Assembly (NCBI RefSeq): GCF_900129815.1
Contig: NZ_FQWX01000001.1
Coordinates: forward strand, 1-64,000
Reading direction: 5' to 3'
Source of the DNA: Asaccharospora irregularis DSM 2635
GTDB taxonomy: Bacteria; Bacillota; Clostridia; Peptostreptococcales; Peptostreptococcaceae
DNA length: 64,000 nucleotides
The position numbers and the translations under genes were made by a program. The notes below the pieces were generated by a model. It saw nothing but the letters and a program-made list of their open reading frames with translations, ran no database searches and was not told where the DNA came from. Shown piece by piece: positions 17,325 through 25,329 of this stretch (its first letter is position 1; each line of letters begins with the position of its first letter).

Positions 17325-17996
17325 CTATTCTAATGTCCTAAATTTTTCTAAAACATCTTCTCTAAACTTTTCTATTCCTATTTTATCTATAAACTCTCCT
17401 AGTTTTTCTCCCATTGCTGCATATTCATTGTAATAGTCTAGGATCACTTTAACTAAATTATAGGCTTCTTCTTCTGATAATCCCTTTGTAACTATGTCAG
17501 CCTGTCTAGGATTAAATCCTGCACTTCCGCCAACTGTTATAAAAAATTTCTTATCCACGTCTACTAGTACACCTATATCTTTTGAGTATACACCGCCACA
17601 GGCATTTCTACATCCACCTACTCCAATTTTTGTTCTATTTGGAAGGGCCATTCCGTGGAAGTTTTTACTTATTTTCATACCTATCCCTATAGTTGGGTGT
17701 TTTGAACGTTTACAGTAGTTTGCTGGACATATCTCTACGTTTTTTATAGAGTACTGACTTCTGACAGCTGGTTCCATACCTAAATCATTCCATATATCTT
17801 TTAAATCTTCTTCTTTTAGGTTTGTTATTAGTATCCTTTGTCCTGAAGTTAACTTCAAAACTCCCTTGTATTTTTTTGTAACCTCTCCAATTTTTATAAG
17901 ATTATCAGCTGTTATAAATCCTCCTGGTATGTGAGGCGTTATAGCGAAGGTTCTTTTTCCATCTTTAATCTTTTGTAAATTCCCAAATTCACTCAT
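17325..17996 (-). CDS. Small siroheme/[4Fe-4S] sulfite-nitrite reductase-like protein
   Basis: A 223-residue protein with one ferredoxin-like half domain (about 10-75) and one siroheme/iron-sulfur domain (80-190). Cluster cysteines Cys90 and Cys95 lie in CPANYC; Cys129 and Cys133 lie in GGCRNAC. Ordinary assimilatory enzymes have two such halves (>500 residues). This size matches the low-molecular-weight sulfite reductases known from Desulfovibrio and methanogens. The ATG at 17996 has AAGGGG upstream and is preferred over a TTG at 18017. The substrate is not established. It starts 7 bases after the 214-residue gene, so the two are co-transcribed. Confidence 0.85.
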   Translation of the reverse strand: MSEFGNLQKIKDGKRTFAITPHIPGGFITADNLIKIGEVTKKYKGVLKLTSGQRILITNLKEEDLKDIWNDLGMEPAVRSQYSIKNVEICPANYCKRSKHPTIGIGMKISKNFHGMALPNRTKIGVGGCRNACGGVYSKDIGVLVDVDKKFFITVGGSAGFNPRQADIVTKGLSEEEAYNLVKVILDYYNEYAAMGEKLGEFIDKIGIEKFREDVLEKFRTLE

Positions 17997-18003
17997 TAGA
18001 AAA

Positions 18004-18648
18004 TTACCCCTTAACAATTTTATTTATAGTTGTATCTCCTTGTTTTTCTATTGTGTAGTTGTATTTAACGTCTAAGTTTTCGATAAAAGTTTTTACCCAT
18101 AACTCTTTCAGGTGATACATATAGTCTAAGTTTGCCTTGCCCATTTCATAATTTGCTCTGTGTATACATCCTGTTTGATGATAAACTATAACTTCTTCAT
18201 TTTTCTCAGTTATAGAGTTCACTCTATCACAAGGCATTCCTGATAGTATATAATTGTTTAATGACATATATACGTTTTCTGGAGTGTTTGTCTTGTTTTC
18301 ATCATTCGCTGCACACTTCTTAGCTTGAATTTCGTATTCATTTTCAGTTATTTCTTTGCTTTGTTCTTTGTACATATCATGGTACTTAGTTATTATATAT
18401 GCACTTCTACTTTCTACTTCTTTTATTCTTTCTTGTAGCCAACCATGTATATTATCTGTATCTATAAGTTCTTCTAGAGGTCTTGAATCTATATATTGTC
18501 CATATATATCTTGTGCTTCTTTTTGAACATTACTAGCCTCTTCTCCAAACTTATCTATATGTGACTTTACTATACTTAACTCTAAGTCTTGTAGCAATTT
18601 TATTTTACCAAACAACCAGCTGTGTATTGGTGCTAAAAATAAACTCAT
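18004..18648 (-). CDS. Uncharacterised partner of the small siroheme protein
   Basis: A 214-residue soluble protein not assigned to a named family. It is rich in charged helices. The C-terminal half has a conserved-looking block with Gly-Met-Pro-Cys-Asp-Arg, then Gly-Cys-Ile-His-Arg-Ala-Asn-Tyr-Glu, and an aromatic Trp-Val-Lys-Thr-Phe-Ile-Glu-Asn segment. Cys and His placement suggests cofactor or metal binding, but this is inference. It is immediately upstream of the siroheme protein (7-base gap), so it may supply electrons, chaperone the cofactor or act on the substrate. A good ribosome site (AAAGGAG) precedes the ATG. Confidence 0.7.
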   Translation of the reverse strand: MSLFLAPIHSWLFGKIKLLQDLELSIVKSHIDKFGEEASNVQKEAQDIYGQYIDSRPLEELIDTDNIHGWLQERIKEVESRSAYIITKYHDMYKEQSKEITENEYEIQAKKCAANDENKTNTPENVYMSLNNYILSGMPCDRVNSITEKNEEVIVYHQTGCIHRANYEMGKANLDYMYHLKELWVKTFIENLDVKYNYTIEKQGDTTINKIVKG

Positions 18649-18932
18649 ATCGTGTTCTCCTTTGTGTTTAGATATTAATAGTGTTTCCCTATTTGTTGTT
18701 TTTATTATAAACTATTGCCTCTTTGCAAGTATGTAACGTATGTTACAAATCTTATATCTAGTTATTTTTTGGCAATATTTTGTTTGTATAAACTCTATTA
18801 TAATGTCTAGTTTATAAAATTCATATAGATTTTATCTATTTATCAGCATCTCTTAATAGATATTAGGTATTTTCTGTAAAATTGATACTAATATATAATT
18901 TATATTAACAGTAATTATATCTAATACCACTT
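18649..18932. other. AT-rich intergenic region, divergent promoters
   Basis: About 280 bp between the leftward redox unit and the rightward ECF remnant. No ORF, structured RNA or strong hairpin is evident. It does not contain an intact N-terminus for the ECF gene in any frame. Confidence 0.45.
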
Positions 18933-19400
18933 TTGTTTTTGGATACTGTAGGAACAATATTAGGAGCAGTAATTTTGGGTCCACTTTATGGTGCACTTGT
19001 TGGTGGGTGCACGAATTTAGTACTAGGAATTATATCAGGTCCTACAAATATACCATTTGCATTAGTTAGTATTGCAATAGGTTTGGTTGTCGGACTTATA
19101 GCTAAAAAAAGAAAATTCAGCTACAAGGAAGCTATAATAACAGGACTTATATTAGCTGTTTTATGTCCACTTATAGGAACACCTATATCAGTTCTTGTGT
19201 TTGGTGGGCTAAGTGGAAGTGGAGCAGATTTTCTAGTAGGATTTTTAATGAAATCTGGAAAAGATATATTTACAGCAGCCTTTATCCCAAGGATATTAAC
19301 AAATATAGTTGATAAAGTGATTTCTTGTTTAATTGTAGTATTCTTTATTGATAGAATGCCTAAGAGTTTTATCAATGACGCCAAAAAATCTTTAGTATAA
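18933..19400 (+). pseudogene. ECF transporter S-component, N-terminally truncated
   Basis: The 155-codon frame encodes five hydrophobic helices. It begins in the middle of the usual Leu-Pro-Leu-Phe-Leu-Asp-Thr-Val-Gly-Thr-Ile motif, which in ECF S-components follows the first membrane helix. The only starts are TTG codons at 18933/18939 with no ribosome site. In-frame codons upstream reach a stop at 18912, so the first helix is missing. S-components bind vitamins or precursors and pair with EcfAAT. No ATPase is adjacent. It is likely a non-functional remnant, though a non-canonical start is possible. Confidence 0.6.
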
Positions 19401-19447
19401 ATAAAAAAATTTTCTATCTAAAACTTTTAAAGGATAATTTTTTTGAA

Positions 19448-19507
19448 ATGCATATACGAAAATTATATTTATCAACAGTCTGAAAATGAATATAATTTCC
19501 TATGCAT
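19448..19507. repeat. Interrupted inverted repeat, cruciform-like
   Basis: The outer arms ATGCATA / TATGCAT (19448-19454, 19501-19507) and the inner arms AATTATATT / AATATAATT frame a 17-base loop. It lies between the ECF remnant and the aspS terminator. It could be a structured RNA 3' end or a protein site. Confidence 0.4.
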
Positions 19508-19510
19508 TAT

Positions 19511-19563
19511 AAAAAAATAGCCTTTATAAAATGAAAATTCACTTTATAAAGGCTATTTTTTTA
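19511..19563. terminator. Strong bidirectional terminator
   Basis: A 19-bp stem (AAAAAATAGCCTTTATAAA and its complement) with a 12-base loop. It ends the leftward aspS operon 5 bp after its stop and faces the rightward ECF remnant. Confidence 0.9.
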
Positions 19564-19567
19564 TTTA

Positions 19568-21358
19568 TTATTCTTGTTCACCTAACTCAACTTTTATACT
19601 TAATTCTTCAAGTTGAACTTCTTCAGCGACTGCTGGGGCATTTGTCATTGGACAAACTGCACTTTGATTTTTAGGGAATGCTATAACGTCTTTTATATTA
19701 GTAGTTCCCGCAAGTATCATAGTAAGTCTATCAAGCCCAAAAGCTATACCTGCATGAGGAGGAGTTCCGTACTTGAATGCATCTATTAAGAACCCGAATT
19801 TTTCGTTTGCTTCTTCTTGGCTAAATCCTAAAGCTCTAAACATTTTTTGTTGAAGTTCTGCGTTAGAGATTCTAACACTTCCTCCACCTACTTCGTATCC
19901 ATTTATTACTATATCATAAGCCTTTGCTCTTAGAGATGCTTTGTCTCCATCTTCTAGCTTATCTACATCTTCGTCCATAGGAGATGTGAATGGGTGGTGT
20001 TTAGCTACAAATCTTTTACTTTCTTCATCTTCCTCAAATACTGGGAATTCTGTCACCCATAACATTTTATATACACTATTATCCATAAGACCTAGTCTTC
20101 TACCAACTTCTAGTCTAACTTGTCCCAATGCATCAAACACTACTTGATCTTTATCAGCTACAAATAATAGTAAGTCTCCTGAGTTTGCATCCATTCTATC
20201 AAGTATTGCTGTAATCTCGTCTTCTGTAAAGAACTTGGCTATTGGTGATGTAACTTCTCTATTTTCTCCTACTTTCATCCAAGCAAGACCTTTTGCCTTG
20301 TATGTTTTTGCATGGTCTTCTAAAGAAGTAATTTGTTTTCTAGTGAAGTCCTCAGCATGTCCTTTAACATTTATACCTCTAACACTCTTTCCATCTTTTG
20401 CAGAGTTTGAAAATACTCCAAAACCACAGTCTGCAACTATATCAGATATATTTTTAAATTCAAATCCAAATCTAGTATCCGGTTTATCAGAACCATATCT
20501 CTCCATAGCTTCAGCATAAGTCATTTTTTGAAGTGGTAACTCAACGTCAACATTTATAGTTTCCTTAAATATTACTTGTACCATTTTTTCCATTATCGCC
20601 ATTACATCATTTTCATCTACAAACGACATCTCACAGTCTATTTGAGTAAACTCTGGTTGACGATCTGCTCTTAAGTCTTCGTCTCTAAAGCATTTAACTA
20701 TTTGGAAGTATCTATCCATTCCACTTACCATCAGTAGCTGTTTGAATAATTGAGGTGATTGTGGTAGTGCATAGAATTTACCTTGATTTACTCTACTTGG
20801 TACAAGATAGTCTCTTGCTCCCTCTGGAGTTGGTTTTATTAAAAAAGGTGTCTCTATTTCTATAAAGTTATTGTCTGATAAGTAATTTCTAACTATATTA
20901 GCTATTTTGCTTCTTAAAATTAAATTCTTTTGCATACTTGATTTTCTTAAATCTAGATATCTATATTTTAATCTTAATTCCTCTGAAACATTGTCGTCAT
21001 CTTTTATGTATATAGGTGGTGTCTCAGATTTATTTAATATTCTAAGCTCGTTTGCAAATATTTCAATATCACCAGTAGGTAAATTAGGATTTTTTGATGA
21101 TCTCTCTGCAACCTTACCCTTTACTGCTATTACAAATTCAGAACCTAATTTTTCTGCTTTTTCAAATGCCTCTTTATTCACATCTGTATCAAATATTATT
21201 TGGCATATTCCACTTCTATCTCTTAGGTCTACGAATACCAATCCACCTAAATTTCTTTTCTTTTGTACCCATCCCATAAGTACTACTTCTTCGTTTATAT
21301 TTGAAGATCTCAAGTCACCACAATAATTGGTTCTCTTTAATCCATTTAAAGTATCCAT
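19568..21358 (-). CDS. aspS: Aspartyl-tRNA synthetase
   Basis: A class II synthetase of 596 residues. It has an N-terminal OB-fold anticodon domain (1-105), the catalytic core with motif 2 (Phe-Arg-Asp-Glu-Asp-Leu-Arg-Ala-Asp-Arg) and motif 3 (Gly-Ile-Ala-Phe-Gly-Leu-Asp-Arg), and the GAD insertion domain (about 290-420) typical of bacterial AspRS. The ATG at 21358 has a GGAGGGAG ribosome site and is chosen over an in-frame ATG-like start at 21394. The gene follows hisS by about 25 bp, a pairing common in Firmicutes. Whether it is discriminating or also charges tRNA-Asn cannot be told here. Confidence 0.97.
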   Translation of the reverse strand: MDTLNGLKRTNYCGDLRSSNINEEVVLMGWVQKKRNLGGLVFVDLRDRSGICQIIFDTDVNKEAFEKAEKLGSEFVIAVKGKVAERSSKNPNLPTGDIEIFANELRILNKSETPPIYIKDDDNVSEELRLKYRYLDLRKSSMQKNLILRSKIANIVRNYLSDNNFIEIETPFLIKPTPEGARDYLVPSRVNQGKFYALPQSPQLFKQLLMVSGMDRYFQIVKCFRDEDLRADRQPEFTQIDCEMSFVDENDVMAIMEKMVQVIFKETINVDVELPLQKMTYAEAMERYGSDKPDTRFGFEFKNISDIVADCGFGVFSNSAKDGKSVRGINVKGHAEDFTRKQITSLEDHAKTYKAKGLAWMKVGENREVTSPIAKFFTEDEITAILDRMDANSGDLLLFVADKDQVVFDALGQVRLEVGRRLGLMDNSVYKMLWVTEFPVFEEDEESKRFVAKHHPFTSPMDEDVDKLEDGDKASLRAKAYDIVINGYEVGGGSVRISNAELQQKMFRALGFSQEEANEKFGFLIDAFKYGTPPHAGIAFGLDRLTMILAGTTNIKDVIAFPKNQSAVCPMTNAPAVAEEVQLEELSIKVELGEQE

Positions 21359-21383
21359 TATGTCTCCCTCCAAGTTCTTATTT

Positions 21384-22646
21384 TTATAATACATTTTTTA
21401 ATTCTTTTACTAACTCACTTAATTTTACTACTTTTTGTTCTGATGTTTTCATATTTTTAAGTGTAGCACTATCATTTTCAAGCTCATCATCGCCTATTAC
21501 TATTGTAAATTTAGCGTTTATTTTATCTGAATATTTAAACTGTGCCTTTACGCTTCTATCTAAATGATCATTGTCTGCACTTATATGATTCCCTCTTAAT
21601 TCTTTTAGCAACTTAAAGCTCTTAGTTTTTGCAGCGTCCCCTATTGTTACTATAAATATATCTGTTGAGTGAGGATTTTCTATTTGTATATCGTTGTTCT
21701 CAAGAGTCAATAAAAGTCTCTCTACTCCAAGTGCAAAACCTATTCCACTTGTTCCCTTTGGACCTCCGATTTGCTCGATAAGACCATCATATCTTCCTCC
21801 GCCGCAAACAGTGCTTTGCGCTCCTATGTCATTAGATATGATTTCAAATGCTGTTTTTTTATAATAGTCAAGCCCTCTAACTATAGTTTTGTCAACTACA
21901 AAGTTTATATCCATCTCTACTAAGTACTCTTTTAGTTTTGCAAAGTGAGTTTTGCAATCATCACATATATGATCTATCATAAAAGGTACATCTTGTAAAT
22001 TAGTCTGACAAGTTGGGTTTTTACAATCTATAACCCTCATCGGATTTTTTTCTTTTCTTTCATTACAAGTATCACAAAGTACGCTTGATTTTTGGTCTAA
22101 GTACTCTCTTAGTTTTTTGTTGTAAGTTTCTCTACAAACTGGGCAACCTACTGAATTTATGCTTACTGCTAAATCTTTAAGACCTAATTCTGTGAAGAAT
22201 TGAACTGCTAAGGCTATAACTTCGGCATCTATAGATGGGTTGTCACTTCCTATCGCCTCTATTCCGAACTGATGGAATTGTCTTTGTCTCCCTGCTTGTG
22301 GTCTTTCATATCTAAAGCAAGGTGTTATGTAAAATAATTTTGTTGGTTGAGCATCTGCGTACAACTTGTTTTCTATAAATGCTCTAACTGCACCTGCAGT
22401 TCCCTCTGGCTTTAGAGTTATATCTCTTTCTCCCTTGTCTTGGAATGAGTACATTTCTTTTTGTACTATATCCGTAGTGTCTCCAACACTTCTTTTAAAA
22501 AGCTCTGTGTGTTCAAATATTGGAGTTCTCATTTCTTCATATCCAAATAAATCACATATCTCTCTGAATTTATTTTCTAAATAAGTCCACTTATAAGAAT
22601 CTTTTGGTGTTATATCTTTTGTTCCTCTAGGAGCTTTAGTTAGCAT
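21384..22646 (-). CDS. hisS: Histidyl-tRNA synthetase
   Basis: A 420-residue class II synthetase. It has the N-terminal Pro-Arg-Gly-Thr-Lys-Asp start of HisRS, motif 2 (Cys-Phe-Arg-Tyr-Glu-Arg-Pro-Gln-Ala-Gly-Arg) and the histidine-specific motif Arg-Gly-Leu-Asp-Tyr-Tyr. The C-terminal anticodon-binding domain covers about 325-420. Four Cys in a 60-residue central stretch (CPVC ... CDTC) suggest an inserted zinc-binding-like motif. It overlaps hemZ by 11 bp, so they are co-transcribed. No T-box leader is possible at this internal position. Confidence 0.97.
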   Translation of the reverse strand: MLTKAPRGTKDITPKDSYKWTYLENKFREICDLFGYEEMRTPIFEHTELFKRSVGDTTDIVQKEMYSFQDKGERDITLKPEGTAGAVRAFIENKLYADAQPTKLFYITPCFRYERPQAGRQRQFHQFGIEAIGSDNPSIDAEVIALAVQFFTELGLKDLAVSINSVGCPVCRETYNKKLREYLDQKSSVLCDTCNERKEKNPMRVIDCKNPTCQTNLQDVPFMIDHICDDCKTHFAKLKEYLVEMDINFVVDKTIVRGLDYYKKTAFEIISNDIGAQSTVCGGGRYDGLIEQIGGPKGTSGIGFALGVERLLLTLENNDIQIENPHSTDIFIVTIGDAAKTKSFKLLKELRGNHISADNDHLDRSVKAQFKYSDKINAKFTIVIGDDELENDSATLKNMKTSEQKVVKLSELVKELKNVL

Positions 22647-24108
22647 TTTTATTGACCTCCTCCTTTTTCCTATCTACCATCTCTTGAACTCTAGCTATAT
22701 ACTGTTCTACATTTTTTACATTGTCTACTCTTTCTATTCTATCTTCATCGACATATACGAATTTGGATATAGCACCTGCACCTAAGGCGTAGTTACTTTG
22801 TTTTTCTTCCATAATTTGCATATTGTAGATACATTCGTAGCCTTCTTTAGCATAACCTATATTTTCTAAATTTCCTAACATATGCTTTTGTCTATACATA
22901 TAATATGGGTTAAGTCCCATTTTTTTTGCGTACTTCATAGATAAATCTATCATTTTTACCATTTCCTCATATTGAGTAAGGTGGTATTTGTCTATGTTTT
23001 CTTTTAAATTAGAAGCCCTCTTTATTGCAAGTGTATGAACTGTCAAACTCTCTGGAGAAAGTTTTTCGATTTTCTTTAGAGTGTTTTCAACCATAGCTAA
23101 ATCCTCATCCATAAGTCCAAGTATTAAATCCATATTTATATTATCAAATCCTAATTCTCTAGCCATGTTAAAGCAATCTACTATATCAGATACTTTATGT
23201 TCTCTTCCTATTTTTACTAGAGTGCTATCATTCATAGTCTGAGGATTTATACTTATTCTAGTTACATTGTGTTTTTTTAATACTTCTAATTTACCTCTAG
23301 TTATTGAGTCCGGTCTACCTGCTTCAACTGTAAATTCTTTTATCTTAGTTAAATCCAGCTCTTTAAACAAAGAGTTTATAAGTAAGTCCATCTCTTCTTC
23401 GTCTAAAGTAGTAGGTGTTCCTCCTCCAATATACAAAGTTTCTATTTCTTTGTTGGTTTCTTCTAATAACTTAGAAAGCCCTTTTATTTCCTCTATTAAT
23501 TTGTAAACATACTCTCTCTTTAGATGCCCAAATTGTTTTAGTGGGTTTGCTGGAAAAGAGCAGTACAGACATCTAGTAGGACAAAATGGAATACTTACAT
23601 ATAAAGATATCTTATTTTTATCTATAGGGTAAATAAATAGTCTTTCTCTTTTTGCTATTTCAAGAGCTAAGTCTATTTTCTCATCACTTATTAAATAGTT
23701 TTTCTTTAGATTTTCTCTAATAGACTCATCATCTAGACCATTATCTAGAAGTTTGTGAACTATTTTTACAGGTCTTATCCCCGTCAAAATTCCCCAAGGA
23801 ACATAAGAGTTGAATATTTTCATAAGAACATTAAACATACTCCTCTTTATAGTTTCCTTGGTGATTTTTTTAACTTCCTGCTTCGTCAAACCTTTTATAG
23901 ATCTATTGTCTAAGTGTTCAAATTTAACCTGGTAATTTTCACAATAAACGGTTTTAGAAAACACATTATCATTATAGACAATAACTGTGTTTTCTAAAAT
24001 CATTCCAACATCTTTACTATCAACAAATTTGAATTGGGTAGTAAATAATTTTAATAACTCGGCAACCTCATAATTATAATCGTGCCCCTTTAAAACTACA
24101 CCTAACAT
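22636..24108 (-). CDS. hemZ: Coproporphyrinogen dehydrogenase HemZ (radical SAM)
   Basis: A 490-residue radical SAM enzyme of the HemN/HemZ group. The cluster motif is Cys176-x3-Cys180-x2-Cys183 (CPTRCLYC), followed by the Gly-Gly-Gly-Thr-Pro motif near 225. The long N-terminal domain (1-165) is typical of the Firmicutes HemZ branch. Annotated function is oxygen-independent oxidation of coproporphyrinogen III; some relatives act as heme chaperones, so exact activity is inferred. It overlaps hisS by 11 bp. Most relatives lack full heme synthesis, so its role may be in a partial tetrapyrrole pathway. Confidence 0.9.
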   Translation of the reverse strand: MLGVVLKGHDYNYEVAELLKLFTTQFKFVDSKDVGMILENTVIVYNDNVFSKTVYCENYQVKFEHLDNRSIKGLTKQEVKKITKETIKRSMFNVLMKIFNSYVPWGILTGIRPVKIVHKLLDNGLDDESIRENLKKNYLISDEKIDLALEIAKRERLFIYPIDKNKISLYVSIPFCPTRCLYCSFPANPLKQFGHLKREYVYKLIEEIKGLSKLLEETNKEIETLYIGGGTPTTLDEEEMDLLINSLFKELDLTKIKEFTVEAGRPDSITRGKLEVLKKHNVTRISINPQTMNDSTLVKIGREHKVSDIVDCFNMARELGFDNINMDLILGLMDEDLAMVENTLKKIEKLSPESLTVHTLAIKRASNLKENIDKYHLTQYEEMVKMIDLSMKYAKKMGLNPYYMYRQKHMLGNLENIGYAKEGYECIYNMQIMEEKQSNYALGAGAISKFVYVDEDRIERVDNVKNVEQYIARVQEMVDRKKEEVNKNAN

Positions 24109-24156
24109 TTCATCATTCCTTTTCTTTTGATTAACACAAGGAGATGCATACCTACC

Positions 24157-24771
24157 CTACATATAAGGATTTGTGTTTTTTTCTACACCTAATGTAGTGC
24201 TAGGCCCATGACCTGGGTATACAAATAATTCATTTTCATATTTTGATAACTTTTTAAGAGATTTTTCCATTTGATTATAGTCCCCTCCATATAGGTCTGT
24301 TCTACCTATACTTCCTGCAAACAGTGTATCTCCTGTAAACATATGATTGTCTATTCTTATACACATGCTACCCTTTGTATGTCCTGGAGTGTGTATAAAT
24401 GTTAATTTCATATCGCCTACACTAAGCTTATCTTTATCATTTACATATATGTCAGCTTTAAATGCTTGAGGCCCATAAGGCATTCTATATGATAAATTCT
24501 TCTTTTCATCTAATAGTATTTCTTCTTCGTCTTTATGAGCTACAACCTTAACACCTGTTCTTTCTACAAGCTTAATTACTCTTCCTATATGGTCTCCATG
24601 TCCATGAGTAAGTACTATATATTCTACTTTTAATGACTTTTCTTCTAATATCTTTAGTATCTCTTCTACCTTAGCCCCCGGATCTATAACTATACATTTT
24701 CTAGTCTTTTCATCACCTACTATATAAGTATTAACTCCAAAGTCCATATCAATAGCTTTTTCTATAATCAT
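24157..24771 (-). CDS. Metallo-beta-lactamase-fold hydrolase (glyoxalase II-like)
   Basis: A 204-residue MBL-fold hydrolase. The binuclear metal motif is His56-x-His58-x-Asp60-His61 (THGHGDH), followed by TPGHT, the metal-bridging Asp in FTGDTLF and the final His in PGHGP. This size fits short GloB-like thioesterases that act on hydroxyacyl or acyl thiols. There is no C-terminal extension. It lies between hemZ and dtd in the same direction; its substrate is unassigned. Confidence 0.88.
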   Translation of the reverse strand: MIIEKAIDMDFGVNTYIVGDEKTRKCIVIDPGAKVEEILKILEEKSLKVEYIVLTHGHGDHIGRVIKLVERTGVKVVAHKDEEEILLDEKKNLSYRMPYGPQAFKADIYVNDKDKLSVGDMKLTFIHTPGHTKGSMCIRIDNHMFTGDTLFAGSIGRTDLYGGDYNQMEKSLKKLSKYENELFVYPGHGPSTTLGVEKNTNPYM

Positions 24772-24870
24772 AATTTAACATCTCCAATCTATACTTATTT
24801 CCCTCATTTTTAAGTATTAGAAATTTTAATTTCCATTGTGTATTGTTAATATATTCTAATAAATTGTGTT

Positions 24871-25320
24871 TTAGAAAAGTTTATTTGATTCAAGTAACAT
24901 AGTTACAGGCCCATCATTTGTTAAATCAACCATCATGTGCGCTCCAAACTTTCCTGTTCCAACTTCTACACCATTGTCTCTAAGCTTTTTTACAAACTCT
25001 TCATATAGAGGGTTTGCTAACTCTGGTCTAGCTGCATCTGAGAAACTTGGTCTTCTTCCTTTTCTACAATCCCCATATAAAGTAAACTGAGAAACTGCTA
25101 AAATTTTACCATTTATATCTTTTAAAGATAGATTCATTTTCTCATTTTCATCTTCAAAAATTCTTAAGTTTAATATTTTGTCTACCATATAATCTACATC
25201 TTTTGATGTATCTTCATGTGTAACTCCCAACAAAACAAGTAATCCTTTGTCTATCTCTCCTGTTATTACGCCATCTACTGTAACTTTAGAAGAAGATACT
25301 CTTTGTACTACTGCTCTCAT
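24871..25320 (-). CDS. dtd: D-aminoacyl-tRNA deacylase
   Basis: A 149-residue DTD protein that removes D-amino acids from mischarged tRNA. It contains SQFTLYGD (about 78-85) and the Gly-Pro-Val-Thr-Met motif near the C-terminus that forms the chiral-proofreading pocket with the Gly-cisPro element. The gene is 9 bp downstream of rel, as in many Firmicutes, and its start has AGGAGG upstream. Confidence 0.96.
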   Translation of the reverse strand: MRAVVQRVSSSKVTVDGVITGEIDKGLLVLLGVTHEDTSKDVDYMVDKILNLRIFEDENEKMNLSLKDINGKILAVSQFTLYGDCRKGRRPSFSDAARPELANPLYEEFVKKLRDNGVEVGTGKFGAHMMVDLTNDGPVTMLLESNKLF

Positions 25321-25329
25321 ATAGTCCTC

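Noticed and set aside
22060-22140. Cys-rich centre of hisS as a separate zinc protein
   Set aside because: It is continuous with the HisRS coding frame and inside its central insertion; not an independent gene.
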